Notes under the pieces: model-generated
The model's database searches: none
Told to the model about the DNA's origin: nothing
Seen by the model: only the letters and a program-made list of their open reading frames with translations
Origin: Actinacidiphila paucisporea
Lineage (GTDB): Bacteria > Actinomycetota > Actinomycetes > Streptomycetales > Streptomycetaceae
NCBI RefSeq assembly: GCF_900142575.1
Contig: NZ_FRBI01000004.1
Location: forward strand, 33,909 to 97,908
Direction of reading: 5' to 3'
DNA length: 64,000 nt
Position numbers and translations under genes: made by a program
Shown: positions 36,470 to 47,217 of the stretch, in pieces
How positions within the stretch are numbered: position 1 is the stretch's first letter
Layout: each line of letters opens with the position of its first letter

Positions 36470-36952
36470 ATGACCGACACCGACGGGCGCGGGGCGCCCT
36501 CCTCCGCTGCCGTCTCCCGGCTGCGGCTGGTCATCGCCCGGCTCTACCGGCAGCTCGCGCAGGCCTCGGGCGACGACCTCAACCTCACCTACGCCCAGCT
36601 GTCCGCGCTGGCCAGGACCCTGGAGCACGGCCCCTTGCGGATCGGTGAGCTGGCCGCCCAGGAGCAGGTCGCCGCCCCCTCGCTGACCCGTACGATGGCG
36701 CCGCTGATCGCCGCAGGCCTGGTCGCCAAGCAGCCCGACCCCTCCGACGGCCGCTCCTGGCTGGTCAGCACCACCGCCGAGGGCGCCGACCTGCTCGGCC
36801 GCATCCGCCGCGAGCGCTCCGAGCTGCTCGCCCGCAGGATGGCCCGGCTCGACCCCGGCCGGCTCGACACGCTGCTGGCGGCGCTGCCCGTACTGGAGGA
36901 GCTGCTGACCGAGCCGCAGCCCGCGCCCCCACCCGAGGAAGACGGGAGCTGA
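36470..36952 (+). CDS. MarR-family transcriptional regulator
   Basis: A protein of 160 aa from ATG 36470. The winged helix is clear: LTYAQLSALARTLEHGPLRI, ELAAQEQVAAPSLTRTMAPL as the recognition helix region, and the wing KQPDPSDGRSWLVSTT. It has the usual length for MarR. It probably represses the upstream MFS gene and itself through the 9+9 palindrome at 34677-34698, and releases on binding a toxic ligand. It ends 7 bases before the stop of the convergent MFS gene. Confidence 0.9.
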   Translation: MTDTDGRGAPSSAAVSRLRLVIARLYRQLAQASGDDLNLTYAQLSALARTLEHGPLRIGELAAQEQVAAPSLTRTMAPLIAAGLVAKQPDPSDGRSWLVSTTAEGADLLGRIRRERSELLARRMARLDPGRLDTLLAALPVLEELLTEPQPAPPPEEDGS

Positions 36953-36959
36953 CCGGCCG

Positions 36960-38471
36960 TCACCGCCGGGTCGCGCCGCCCGGGCCCGGCTCCAGCGGCG
37001 GGGCGGACAGGCCGCAGTGCGCCCGGCACTCCGGCTGGGGCGCGGCAGGCGCCCCCACCTCCTGCAACGCCCCGGTCGGCACCAGCGCGAAGGCCAGCAG
37101 CGCCGCCAGCCCGCACAGGCCCGCGCAGAGGTACATCGACGAGCCGAAGGCCGAGTCCACCCTGTGCGGCGAGCGGTACGCCTGGTCCGACAGGCCCACC
37201 AGCAGCGGCAGCGCGGCCACGATCAGCAGTTGCGCCACCCGGGCCGCCGCGTTGTTCACACCGCTGGCGACGCCGGCGTGGTCGACCTGCACCGACGCCA
37301 GCACGGTGGCCGTCAGCGGCGCCACGAACATGCTCATCCCCAGGCCCTGCACCACCACCGCGGGCAGCACGTCGGCCACGTACGACGACGAGCCGGGGCC
37401 GAGCCGGGTGAGCAGCAGCAGGCCGGCCGCGGTCACCAGCGGACCCACCGTCAGCGGCAGCCGCGGTCCGATCCGCTGGGCCAGCGCGCCGGCCGGCGCC
37501 GACAGCAGCAGCATCAGCACGGTCACCGGCAGCGTCGCCAGCCCGGCCCGCAGCGCGCTGTAGCCGGCGGCGATCTGCAGCTGCACGGGCAGCACGAAGA
37601 ACACCCCGCCGATCGCCGCGTACAGACACAGCGTCACCACGTTCATCGAGGTGAACAGGCGGGAGGAGAAGACCGACAGCGGCAGCATCGGGTGCTCGCG
37701 GCCGCGCTCGGTCCGCACGAAGGCGACCCCGCACGCCACACCCGCCGCCGCGGGCACCACGATCGACGGCCACGACGGGTGGCCGCCCGCGGTGATCAGC
37801 GCGTAGGTGACGCCGGCCAGGCACAGCGCGGCCAGCGCGGCGCCCCGCACGTCGAAACTGCCGGACGCCGTACGGTCGCGGCTCTCGGGCACGTGGCGGA
37901 CCGCGATCGCCACCACCACCGCGGCCAGCGGCAGGTTGACCAGGAAGATCCACCGCCAGCCCGGGCCGTCCACCAGGTAGCCGCCCAGGAAGGGCCCGAC
38001 CGCGCCGGCCACCCCGCCGAGCCCCGACCAGGCGCCGACCGCCTTGGCCCGGTCCTCGGGCCGGAAGGACGACTGCACCAGCGCCAGCGAACCCGGCGTC
38101 AGCAGCGCGCCGCCCACCCCCTGCAGGGCGCGGGCGGCGATCAGTACCCCGCTGTCCGGCGCGGCCCCGCACGCCGCGGAGGCCAGCGCGAACCACACCA
38201 CGCCGATGACGAAGACCTTGCGGCGCCCGTAGCGGTCGCCGAGGCCGCCGCCGAGCAGGATCAGCCCCGCCAGCGTCAGCAGGTAGCCGTTCACGGTCCA
38301 CTGGAGGTCGGCGAGGGTGGCGCCCAGATCCTCGCCGATGCGCGGGAGCGCGATGTTGACGATGGTGCCGTCGAGCAGCGCCATCCCGGACCCGAGCACC
38401 GAGCACGCCAGCACCCAGCGGCCGGTCGCGGATGCCAGCGGTACGCCCGCGGCGGGCTGCTCCGGTGTCAT
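36960..38471 (-). CDS. MFS transporter (DHA2, EmrB/QacA-like)
   Basis: A protein of 503 aa from ATG 38471. Fourteen membrane helices are visible. Conserved loops include ILLGGGLGDRYGRRKVFVIG (motif A), ARALQGVGGALLTPGSLALV and AGAVGPFLGGYLVDGPGWRW (motif C), typical of EmrB/QacA drug exporters. It is a different subfamily from the pump on its right flank (34727). No regulator is directly linked on its upstream side. Its ribosome binding site is weak (AGGG at long spacing). Confidence 0.88.
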   Translation of the reverse strand: MTPEQPAAGVPLASATGRWVLACSVLGSGMALLDGTIVNIALPRIGEDLGATLADLQWTVNGYLLTLAGLILLGGGLGDRYGRRKVFVIGVVWFALASAACGAAPDSGVLIAARALQGVGGALLTPGSLALVQSSFRPEDRAKAVGAWSGLGGVAGAVGPFLGGYLVDGPGWRWIFLVNLPLAAVVVAIAVRHVPESRDRTASGSFDVRGAALAALCLAGVTYALITAGGHPSWPSIVVPAAAGVACGVAFVRTERGREHPMLPLSVFSSRLFTSMNVVTLCLYAAIGGVFFVLPVQLQIAAGYSALRAGLATLPVTVLMLLLSAPAGALAQRIGPRLPLTVGPLVTAAGLLLLTRLGPGSSSYVADVLPAVVVQGLGMSMFVAPLTATVLASVQVDHAGVASGVNNAAARVAQLLIVAALPLLVGLSDQAYRSPHRVDSAFGSSMYLCAGLCGLAALLAFALVPTGALQEVGAPAAPQPECRAHCGLSAPPLEPGPGGATRR

Positions 38472-38610
38472 ACGGCCACCCTATGGTCTCCCGGCCGCCG
38501 GCAGGCCGCGGCGCCGTCGCGGCTCGCGCGGGAGGGGCGGTGCTGCGGTGCGGGCGGGCGGCGGATAACAATGGTCAGGCCCGACGCAAGCCGTAGCTAA
38601 GGAGACGTGG

Positions 38611-40251
<1,641 letters not shown>

Positions 40252-40266
40252 GCCCGCGCGCCGCGA

Positions 40267-40296
40267 CCGGGGGCCCCGCGGGGCCGGGGCCCCCGG
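40267..40296. terminator. Bidirectional hairpin between pgm and the ABC exporter
   Basis: Perfect 12-base arms (40267-40278 and 40285-40296) with a 6-base loop between the convergent stops at 40251 and 40308. Confidence 0.8.
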
Positions 40297-40307
40297 CGCG
40301 GCCCGGC

Positions 40308-42074
40308 TCAGGCCAGCTGGGCGGCCTGCAGGCCGGCGTAGGCACCGCCGCCGCGCAGCAGTTCCTCGTGGGAGCCGATCTCCGCGATCCGGCCCTCGTC
40401 CAGCACCACGATCCGGTCGGCGTTCCTGATGGTCGACAGCCGGTGCGCCACCACGAAGACCGTGCGGCCGCGCACCAGCCGGGTGAGCGCCTGCTGCACC
40501 AGGGCCTCGGAGCGCGAGTCCAGCGCCGAGGTGGCCTCGTCCAGGATCAGCACCCGGGGGTCGCGGATCAGCGCCCTGGCGATGGCGAGGCGCTGCTTCT
40601 GCCCGCCGGACAGCCGGGCGCCGCGCTCGCCGACGACCGTGTCAAGGCCGTGCGGCAGCCGGTCGATGAACTCCAGCGCGTTGGCGTCCCGCAGCGCCGC
40701 CCGCACCCGCTCCTCGGGGACGTCGTCCATGCCGTAGGTGACGTTCTCACCGATGCTGCCCTCGAACAGGATCGACTCCTGCGGCACCACCGACAGCCAG
40801 CTGCGGTAGTCGCGCAGGTCCAGTGTCTCCATGTCGACACCGTCGAGCAGGATGCTGCCCTCGGTCGGCCGCAGGAAGCCGATCACCAGGTTGAGCACGG
40901 TGGACTTGCCGGCGCCCGAGCCGCCGACCAGCGCGATCGTCTCGCCGGGCCGCACGTCCAGGTCGAAGCCGGCGACCGAGGGCCGGTCCGCTTCGGGATA
41001 GGTGTGGCCGACACCGCGGAACTCGAACCGCCCGACCACCCCGGACACCGGCGCCTTGCCGTCGTTCTGCTCCAGGTCCGGCGCCTGCAGCACCTCGCCG
41101 ATCGAGCGGACCGACTCCAGCCCCTTGCCGATCTGCGGCGTCAGGGTCAGCAGCGTGGTGACCGAGCCGGTGAGGCTGGAGAAGTACGCGCTGAGCATCA
41201 CCACGGTGCCGGGCGTGACGCTCAGCCAGCCGTAGTACGCCACCAGCGCCGAGCCCGCCAGGCACGCCACGCCGATCGCGTTGAGCAGGATCCAGGCGAT
41301 CGAGCCGAACCAGCCGTTGAGCCGGTCCAGTCGCAGACCGGCGTGCAGCACCTCGCCCAGCGTGCGGTCCACCCGGTGCAGCGCGGTGTTCTCCAGGCCG
41401 TGGGCGCGGGTGATGGGGATCAGCGCGGTCATCTCGTTGACCCGCGACGACAGCTGCTCGACCTGCTGGCGGAAGGACTCGTTGCGGTCCCGCAGGCGCC
41501 GCCGCAGCCTGACCACCAGGACGGCGGACGCGGGCACCACGACCAGGTAGACCGGCAGGAAGGCGGGCGCCTGGACGCCGATCACGACCAGGCCGCCGGT
41601 CAGCGTGGCGATCGCGGCGAGTCCGTTGTCCGCGGTCTGCTGGGCGGCGGTCTCGATCGCCTCGACGTCCCTGATCACCTTGGCCTGCAGCACACCGGCG
41701 CTGACCCGGGAGTGGTAGCCGATGGACAGCTGCTGCATCCGGTGGCACAGCGCGGTCCGCAACCGGGTGCCCGTACGGCGGATGGAGCCCTGCATGCAGC
41801 GGACGTACGTCAGGTGCAGCGGCAGGTTGAGCACCAGGATCACCAGCAGCACCGCGGAATTCCACCACAGGACGGATATCGGGCGGTGCTGGACGACCAC
41901 GTCGACGACGTTGGCGGTGATCAGCGGCAGCAGCCACACCGGCGTGTGCTTGCCGAAGAAGGCGGCGACGGCCACGGCGACCCGCCGCCGGTCGGGGTGG
42001 AAGAGGTAGAGGAGGGTTCGTACGGGGTGCTCGCCACGGTAGCGGTGGCTGAGCGTGCCTTGCGGCAACGCCAT
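40308..42074 (-). CDS. ABC exporter, fused permease and ATPase
   Basis: A protein of 588 aa from ATG 42074, with GAGGAG 7 bases upstream. Six membrane helices lie in about residues 20-310. The ATPase domain follows (about 350-585) with Walker A ALVGGSGAGKSTVLNL, the signature ARLSGGQKQRLAIARAL and Walker B RVLILDEATSALD. This is the half-transporter layout of MsbA/LmrA-type exporters, which act as dimers. As a single gene it should form a homodimer. Substrate unknown (lipid, peptide or drug). Confidence 0.9.
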   Translation of the reverse strand: MALPQGTLSHRYRGEHPVRTLLYLFHPDRRRVAVAVAAFFGKHTPVWLLPLITANVVDVVVQHRPISVLWWNSAVLLVILVLNLPLHLTYVRCMQGSIRRTGTRLRTALCHRMQQLSIGYHSRVSAGVLQAKVIRDVEAIETAAQQTADNGLAAIATLTGGLVVIGVQAPAFLPVYLVVVPASAVLVVRLRRRLRDRNESFRQQVEQLSSRVNEMTALIPITRAHGLENTALHRVDRTLGEVLHAGLRLDRLNGWFGSIAWILLNAIGVACLAGSALVAYYGWLSVTPGTVVMLSAYFSSLTGSVTTLLTLTPQIGKGLESVRSIGEVLQAPDLEQNDGKAPVSGVVGRFEFRGVGHTYPEADRPSVAGFDLDVRPGETIALVGGSGAGKSTVLNLVIGFLRPTEGSILLDGVDMETLDLRDYRSWLSVVPQESILFEGSIGENVTYGMDDVPEERVRAALRDANALEFIDRLPHGLDTVVGERGARLSGGQKQRLAIARALIRDPRVLILDEATSALDSRSEALVQQALTRLVRGRTVFVVAHRLSTIRNADRIVVLDEGRIAEIGSHEELLRGGGAYAGLQAAQLA

Positions 42075-42176
42075 TGCAGGCTCCTCGAATCACGTCTTCA
42101 CGATGCCTTGCGGGCGCACCCGATCGGCACCTCGACGCTGAGGCGCCGCCCGTTCGATGCGCGCGCATCCACCCTA

Positions 42177-42206
42177 GGGCCCGGGCGGCCTGCCGCGCCC
42201 GGGCCC
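42177..42206 (-). terminator. Terminator after the mycothiol dehydrogenase gene
   Basis: Perfect 11-base arms (42177-42187 and 42196-42206) with an 8-base loop, 20 bases beyond the stop at 42226 on the minus strand. Confidence 0.7.
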
Positions 42207-42225
42207 TTCCCCGCCGCCGCGGGCC

Positions 42226-43311
42226 CTACATCACCACGACGGACCGCAGGACGTCACCGGCCTGCATCCGCGTGAAGGCGTCCTCGATCTCGTCCAGCGC
42301 GATGGTCTCGCTGACGAACGCCCCCAGGTCCAGGCGCCCCTGCAGGTGCAGGTCGATCAGCATCGGGAAGTCGCGCGACGGCAGGCAGTCGCCGTACCAG
42401 GACGACTTGAGCGCGCCGCCGCGGCCGAAGACGTCGAGCAGCGGGAGCTCCAGCCGCATCTCCGGGGTGGGCACCCCGACCAGGACGACGGTGCCGGCCA
42501 GATCCCGGGCGTAGAAGGCCTGCTCGTACGTCTCCGGGCGGCCGACCGCCTCGATCACCACGTCGGCGCCGTGCCCGCCGGTCAGCTCGCGGATCGCCTC
42601 GACGGGGTCCTGGACCCGGGAGTTGACGGTGTGGGTGGCGCCCAGCGCCGAGGCGGCGGCGAGCTTGCGGTCGTCCAGGTCCACCGCGATGATCCGGGCG
42701 GCACCGGCCAGCCGCGCCCCGGCGACCGCCGCATTGCCCACCCCTCCGCAGCCGATCACCGCGACCGAGTCGCCGCGGCCGACCGCGCCGGTGTTGACCG
42801 CGGCCCCGATACCGGCCATCACCCCGCAGCCGAGCAGCCCGGCCACCGACGGCGACACCGAAGGGTCGACCTTGGTGCACTGCCCGGCCGCCACCAGGGT
42901 CTTCTCGGCGAAGGCGCCGATGCCCAGGGCGGGGGACAGGGCGGTGCCCGCGGCCGTGGTCATCTTCTGCCGGGCATTGTGGGTGTCGAAGCAGTACCAG
43001 GGCCGCCCGCGCCGACATGCCCGGCACCGGCCGCACACCGCACGCCAGTTGAGGATCACGAAGTCGCCGGGCGCCACGTCGGTGACGCCCTCCCCGACCT
43101 CCTCGACCAGGCCCGCGGCCTCGTGCCCGAGCAGATACGGGAAGTCGTCGCCGATACCGCCCTGCCGGTAGTGCAGATCGGTGTGGCAGACCCCGCACGC
43201 CTGGACCCGCACCACCGCCTCGCCGGGGCCGGGATCAGGCACCGTCACCGTCTCGATCCGCACCCGCTCGCCCTTGCCGGGTGCGACCACCCCGCGGACT
43301 TCCTGTGCCAT
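42226..43311 (-). CDS. mscR: S-(hydroxymethyl)mycothiol dehydrogenase (mycothiol-dependent formaldehyde dehydrogenase)
   Basis: A protein of 361 aa. ATG at 43311 follows GAAGGAGGGCTCAGCC. It is a zinc-dependent medium-chain dehydrogenase: Cys42 and His63 in [15 protein letters not shown] and LGHEAAG bind the catalytic zinc. Cys93, Cys96, Cys99 and Cys107 ([15 protein letters not shown]) bind the structural zinc. The Rossmann motif is [17 protein letters not shown]. The sequence matches the MscR/AdhC subgroup, which oxidises the formaldehyde-mycothiol adduct and reduces nitrosomycothiol. This fits an actinomycete host. Cytosolic single gene. Confidence 0.9.
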   Translation of the reverse strand: MAQEVRGVVAPGKGERVRIETVTVPDPGPGEAVVRVQACGVCHTDLHYRQGGIGDDFPYLLGHEAAGLVEEVGEGVTDVAPGDFVILNWRAVCGRCRACRRGRPWYCFDTHNARQKMTTAAGTALSPALGIGAFAEKTLVAAGQCTKVDPSVSPSVAGLLGCGVMAGIGAAVNTGAVGRGDSVAVIGCGGVGNAAVAGARLAGAARIIAVDLDDRKLAAASALGATHTVNSRVQDPVEAIRELTGGHGADVVIEAVGRPETYEQAFYARDLAGTVVLVGVPTPEMRLELPLLDVFGRGGALKSSWYGDCLPSRDFPMLIDLHLQGRLDLGAFVSETIALDEIEDAFTRMQAGDVLRSVVVM

Positions 43312-43456
43312 GGCTGAGCCCTCCTTCGCCGACGTCCACCGCCGACCATAGGGGGCGGGAGCGGGCCCGCGGCAGTATGCGGCGGAGTCCGACCGGGGGG
43401 TGGCGCGGCCGGCGCCCAAGCGCCGCCCGGCTACCCGCCCGCGGCCGGGCCCCCGG

Positions 43457-44185
43457 TCAGCGGCGGCCCGCCGCCCTGGCCCGGCGGTAGAGCACCGTGC
43501 CGCCGAGCAGCATCGCCAGGCTGCCCGCGGCCGCCGTGCCCACGCCGTCGGCCCCGGTGTGGGCCAGCGCCGGGGCTTCGGGCGTCGCCTCGGCGGGCGA
43601 GACCTGCTCGGGCCCGGGCGGCGCGGGGATCGGGGTGTGCGCCGGCGGGGGCGGCGGGGTCTCGCCGTTCACCGCCGTGTTGCCGCTGGACGGATTGCCG
43701 ACACCGATCACGCTCACCCCGTTGCCCGACACGTTCAGCGGCAGGTCGAGCGGCAGCCGCAGCCCGTTGCCCGCCAGCACACCACCCGAGTCACGCGTGT
43801 CGCCCGCGGCGAGCGCACCGCCGCCCGAGCGGCTGCCCGCCGTACCCGAGGCCGCCGGCTCGTCGGCCGCGGAGCCCGCGCGGCGGGCGGGGCGGGCCGA
43901 ACCATTCCTGCCGGGCGCCGCGTGCGAGGCCGCCGACGACCCCGACGACGCGTTCGCACACACATTGCCCGACACCGCGTTCAGCAGGCCGACCACACTG
44001 ATCGTATTTCCACACACATTCACCGGCACATGCACGGGGACCTGCACCGAATTGCCCGACAGGACTCCCGGCGAACCCGCGGCATCCCCTTCGGCGGCCG
44101 CATCGGCCTGTGCATATCCCGCGGAGGCCAGTACCCCGCCGGCGACCATCGCGGAGACAAGTCCCTTTCGGGTGAGCCTGTTCAT
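43457..44185 (-). CDS. Long chaplin with two chaplin domains and a sortase signal
   Basis: A protein of 242 aa. ATG at 44185 follows AGGAATCGT. A signal peptide covers about residues 1-28 (cleavage near AQA-D). Chaplin domain 1 ([20 protein letters not shown] then VCGNTISVV...NVCAN) has the usual two cysteines. After an Ala/Gly-rich spacer, chaplin domain 2 ([20 protein letters not shown]) continues [17 protein letters not shown] with no cysteine. A Pro-rich stretch, the sorting motif LAHTG, a membrane helix and RRARAAGRR close the protein. Long chaplins are anchored to peptidoglycan by a class E-type sortase and help coat aerial hyphae with an amyloid surface layer. The cysteine-free second domain is unusual. 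Confidence 0.92.
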   Translation of the reverse strand: MNRLTRKGLVSAMVAGGVLASAGYAQADAAAEGDAAGSPGVLSGNSVQVPVHVPVNVCGNTISVVGLLNAVSGNVCANASSGSSAASHAAPGRNGSARPARRAGSAADEPAASGTAGSRSGGGALAAGDTRDSGGVLAGNGLRLPLDLPLNVSGNGVSVIGVGNPSSGNTAVNGETPPPPPAHTPIPAPPGPEQVSPAEATPEAPALAHTGADGVGTAAAGSLAMLLGGTVLYRRARAAGRR

Positions 44186-44316
44186 ACGATTCCTGCCTTC
44201 CGGACATCAACACGGGCCGTATGCCCGCACCGTGACAACGTCGCAGAGGGGAAATCAGGTCATGCCGGCGGATGATTTCATCCCAACGGGTTTATTTTCG
44301 CCACCCGATTCTTACA

Positions 44317-44336
44317 GCCCGATATTCATATCGGGC
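44317..44336 (-). terminator. Hairpin after the DUF5133 gene
   Basis: Perfect 9-base arms (GCCCGATAT, 44317-44325, and its complement, 44328-44336) around a 2-base loop. It lies 26 bases beyond the DUF5133 stop on the minus strand and is followed by unusually AT-rich sequence. That AT-rich sequence probably contains the promoter of the chaplin gene. Confidence 0.65.
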
Positions 44337-44361
44337 AGTGCGGGGAAGACATGGCGATCCG

Positions 44362-44568
44362 TCAGGCGGCCGCCGCATCCTCGCCGTCGAGACGGGACCG
44401 GGCCGCCGCCAGCGCCGCGGTGATCTCCCTGGTGCCGGTCGTCACGCACAACGTGTAGGCGGTGTCCCGCAGTTGCTGCGCGACGCGCGGGTCCGTGCTC
44501 TCGGTGCCGGAAAGCGCCTCGTAGCGCTCCACCAGGTTCCGCAGGACCGTCGGGTGGGCCATCAGCAT
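44362..44568 (-). CDS. DUF5133 family small protein
   Basis: A protein of 68 aa starting MLMAHPTVLRNLVERYEAL at ATG 44568, with GAGGAG 8 bases upstream. The N-terminus and overall helical pattern match the DUF5133 family of streptomycetes. It lacks a signal peptide. Relatives are often found near regulatory or secondary-metabolism genes, but no function is established that I know of. An open frame extends further upstream to 44664 without a ribosome binding site. Confidence 0.78.
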   Translation of the reverse strand: MLMAHPTVLRNLVERYEALSGTESTDPRVAQQLRDTAYTLCVTTGTREITAALAAARSRLDGEDAAAA

Positions 44569-44825
44569 CGTCGTACTCCTCGGTGATCGGTGAAGTCGCC
44601 CCCCGTATGCCCGCTCCCCGAGGCGCGCATGCGCGATGGACCCGCGATGTCGCGCAGGTCTCATTCGGCCCGCCCGCCCGCCGCGGCGCCCAACTGCCGC
44701 CGCACGGCAGCGGGCCGGGCGGGGGCACCCGGATGGATGTCCCCCGCCCGGCCCGCGAAAGCCTGGCGCTTTTCGCCGATGGAGCGATGAGCCGACAAGT
44801 CGACAGCGGCTGTGACCACTACCGC

Positions 44826-44999
44826 CTAGTCGATACTGCGCAGGATGTGCGTCTCGCTCAGATCGTCCTCATACCCCGCGAGCCGGATCGGGGCGCACCG
44901 GGACCAGGTGTCCAGGGGACCCTCGTCGTCCATGAGCGCCGCGGACTCGCCGCTGTGCTCCGCCGCTGTCTCTTTGCGCTTGAGCTGATCTCGTGACAC
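44826..44999 (-). CDS. Short conserved-looking hypothetical protein (57 aa)
   Basis: GTG at 44999 is preceded by AAGGAG at 6 bases, and TAG ends it at 44826. The protein begins VSRDQLKRKETAAEHSGES and ends in RLAGYEDDLSETHILRSID. It is acidic, has a single Cys, and has no signal or membrane segment. The strong ribosome binding site and a protein-like sequence that departs from local composition (many Asp, Glu, Ile, Thr) argue that it is real. I do not recognise the family. The DUF5133 gene follows 257 bases downstream on the same strand. Confidence 0.6.
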   Translation of the reverse strand: MSRDQLKRKETAAEHSGESAALMDDEGPLDTWSRCAPIRLAGYEDDLSETHILRSID

Positions 45000-45330
45000 C
45001 GCGCACTCCTTAGCGTCGCGTCGACCGGATGCGCCCTACGCGGCCTTGGCCCTGCGTCGGACGCCCGGCTGGATTCCAGAATTCGGGCGGTGCGGACGCG
45101 GTGGCGCCTTGCGGTAGCCGGAATCGTGGCCGAGGTGGCGACTCGCTCCGGGACGGGTCCAGGGGGCCGGTACATCCCCCGGGACCTGCTCGTCCCGCAC
45201 AGCTTATTCCTGTCCACCCCGCCGCCACCAGCCGGTTTTGCCTTCTGTTCAGCTCCGGGGCGCCGCCCGTACAGCCGGCCGGGGGCCGACCCGGCCGCCG
45301 CAGCACTGGGCACGGTTGCTACCGTCTCCC
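45000..45330. other. Gene-free divergent region with a probable leaderless promoter for the MFS gene
   Basis: About 330 bases between the 57-aa gene and the MFS gene. At its right end, TACCGT at 45320-45325 sits five bases before the GTG at 45331, and no Shine-Dalgarno sequence is present. This is the geometry of a leaderless transcript, common in actinomycetes. I see no supported open reading frame in the rest. Confidence 0.5.
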
Positions 45331-46647
45331 GTGCTCAAGAGCGAGAAGTACCGTAAAAACCGGACTGGGCCATCCGGGTCTGCGATACCCGTCCCGGTGC
45401 CTTCCGGGCGCAAGAACCGGCTGCTCGCGGACATCGGCCCGCTGCGCGACCACGCCGACTTCCGCCGGCTGTGGTTCGGCAACACCGTGTCCTACATCGG
45501 CCAGCAGATGACGGCGATGGCCGTCGCGCTCCAGGTCTACGCGATCACCGGCTCCAGCTTCTACGTCGGCCTTGTCGGCCTGTGCTCGCTGGTGCCGCTG
45601 GTCGTCTTCGGGCTCTACGGCGGCGCCGTCGCCGACGCCGTGGACCGCCGCAGGCTCGGCCTGGTGACCTCCACCGGCCTGACGGTCCTGTCCGCGGTGC
45701 TCGCCGCCGTGGCCGTACTCCACGTGCGGTCGGTCGCGGTGTTCTACGCGATCGTCGCCCTCCAGGCGGTCTGCTTCGCCATGAACTCCCCGGCCCGCTC
45801 CTCCATGATCCCCAGGCTGCTGCCCCCCGAGCAGCTGCCCGCGGCCAACGCGCTCGCCTCGCTGGCCGGCGGCGTCGGCCAGATGGCCGGACCCATGCTC
45901 GGCGGTGTCTTCGTCGGCCTGTGGGGCTACCAGGCCGCCTACCTGATCGACGCCGCCGCCTTCACCGCCTCCCTCTACGCGATGTGGCGGCTGCCCGCGA
46001 TGCTGCCCGGCGACGGTGACGGAGCCGTCCGCCGCCGCCCCTCGGTCGTCGAGGGCCTGCGCTACCTCGCCGCCCGGCCCAACCTGCGCACCACCTTCGT
46101 CTCCGACCTCGCGGCCATGGTGCTGGCCCAGCCACGCGTCCTCTTCCCGGCGGTCGCCGGCCTGTGGTTCGGCGGCGACACCCGGACGGTGGGCCTGCTG
46201 GCCGCCGCGCCCGCGGTGGGCGCCCTGCTCGGCAGCGTCTTCTCCGGCTGGTACGGCCGGGTCCGCCGCCAGGGCTTCGCCGTGCTGGCCGCGGTGGCCT
46301 CCTGGGGCGCCGCGGTCGCCGTCTTCGGCGTGACCCGCAACCTCTGGCTCGGCCTGTGCTTCCTCGCCCTCGCCGGGTGCGCCGACACCGTCAGCATGGT
46401 CTTCCGCAACACCATGCTCCAGTCCGCCGCCCCCGACGACATGCGCGGCCGCCTCCAGGGCGTCTTCCTCGTCGTGGTCGTCGGCGGCCCGCGGCTCGGC
46501 GACTTCCTCGCCGGCAGCACCGCCGACCTCTTCACCCCGGCCACCGCCGTCGTCGGCGGCGGCCTCGCGTGCATCGCCGCGGTCACGCTGATCGCGCTGT
46601 TCCAGCGCGGCTTCCTCTCCTACGACTCCCGGCGCCCGGTCGCCTGA
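45331..46647 (+). CDS. MFS transporter (enterobactin-exporter EntS-like type)
   Basis: A protein of 438 aa from GTG 45331, probably translated from a leaderless mRNA. About 12 membrane helices. The sequence FRRLWFGNTVSYIGQQMTAM at the N-terminus, GLYGGAVADAVDRRRLGLVT (motif A) and NSPARSSMIPRLLPPEQLPA match the EntS/DHA3-like MFS group. That group includes siderophore and macrolide exporters. The substrate is unknown. It stands alone, with the convergent YchJ-like gene downstream. Confidence 0.85.
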   Translation: MLKSEKYRKNRTGPSGSAIPVPVPSGRKNRLLADIGPLRDHADFRRLWFGNTVSYIGQQMTAMAVALQVYAITGSSFYVGLVGLCSLVPLVVFGLYGGAVADAVDRRRLGLVTSTGLTVLSAVLAAVAVLHVRSVAVFYAIVALQAVCFAMNSPARSSMIPRLLPPEQLPAANALASLAGGVGQMAGPMLGGVFVGLWGYQAAYLIDAAAFTASLYAMWRLPAMLPGDGDGAVRRRPSVVEGLRYLAARPNLRTTFVSDLAAMVLAQPRVLFPAVAGLWFGGDTRTVGLLAAAPAVGALLGSVFSGWYGRVRRQGFAVLAAVASWGAAVAVFGVTRNLWLGLCFLALAGCADTVSMVFRNTMLQSAAPDDMRGRLQGVFLVVVVGGPRLGDFLAGSTADLFTPATAVVGGGLACIAAVTLIALFQRGFLSYDSRRPVA

Positions 46648-46695
46648 GCCGCCGCGGCCCTTACCGCCGGGTCCAGGTCCGTCTCCCCCCCGCGG

Positions 46696-47100
46696 TCACC
46701 GCCCCGGGCGCCCGGCCTCGCCGACGTAGACCCACGCGCCGCCCTCCCGCACGAAGCGGCTGTCCTCGTGCTGCTCGCCCGCCGCACGGCCGCTGCGGTA
46801 GTGCGCCCGGAATTCCACCGTCCCCTCCGAGTGGAAGGCGCTGCCGCCCGTACCGCCGAGGATCTCCAGGCCGGTCCAGCGCACCTCCCGGTCCAGGGCC
46901 AGCTCCGGCGGCCTGGTCGAGGAGTGCCAGCTGCGCAGCAGATAGCCGGCGTCGCCGACGGCGAAGGCGCTGTAGCGCGACCGCATCAGCTGCTCGGCCG
47001 TCGCGGCGGCGGTACGACCCGCGTGCAGCGCACCGCAGCAGTCGGCGTACGCGGTGGCCAGGCCGCAGGGGCAGGGGGCGGGCTTGCGTGCGGCGGACAT
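46696..47100 (-). CDS. YchJ-family SEC-C motif protein
   Basis: A protein of 134 aa from ATG 47100. The N-terminus has PCPCGLATAYADCCGALHAG, the Cys-rich metal-binding (SEC-C-like) motif of YchJ-family proteins. A small alpha+beta domain follows with EQLMRSRYSAFAVGDAGYLL and REVRWTGLEIL, characteristic of the NTF2-like YchJ middle domain. The length is normal. The function of the family is poorly known; zinc binding is expected. Cytosolic. Confidence 0.85.
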   Translation of the reverse strand: MSAARKPAPCPCGLATAYADCCGALHAGRTAAATAEQLMRSRYSAFAVGDAGYLLRSWHSSTRPPELALDREVRWTGLEILGGTGGSAFHSEGTVEFRAHYRSGRAAGEQHEDSRFVREGGAWVYVGEAGRPGR

Positions 47101-47217
47101 GCTCCGATTGTCGCGGACGATCGCTGCGCCATTCGCAGCAGCGGGTGTTTCGTCCGCGCGTGAACGGAAATCCGCTGAGCGGGACAGCGGCAACCCGCGC
47201 GACGGAAGGAACCCCCC

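Noticed and set aside
34691-36628. A 645-codon minus-strand frame rich in His, Gln and Glu
   Set aside because: Antisense to the MFS-MarR operon. The His/Gln richness comes from reading the opposite strand of hydrophobic codons.
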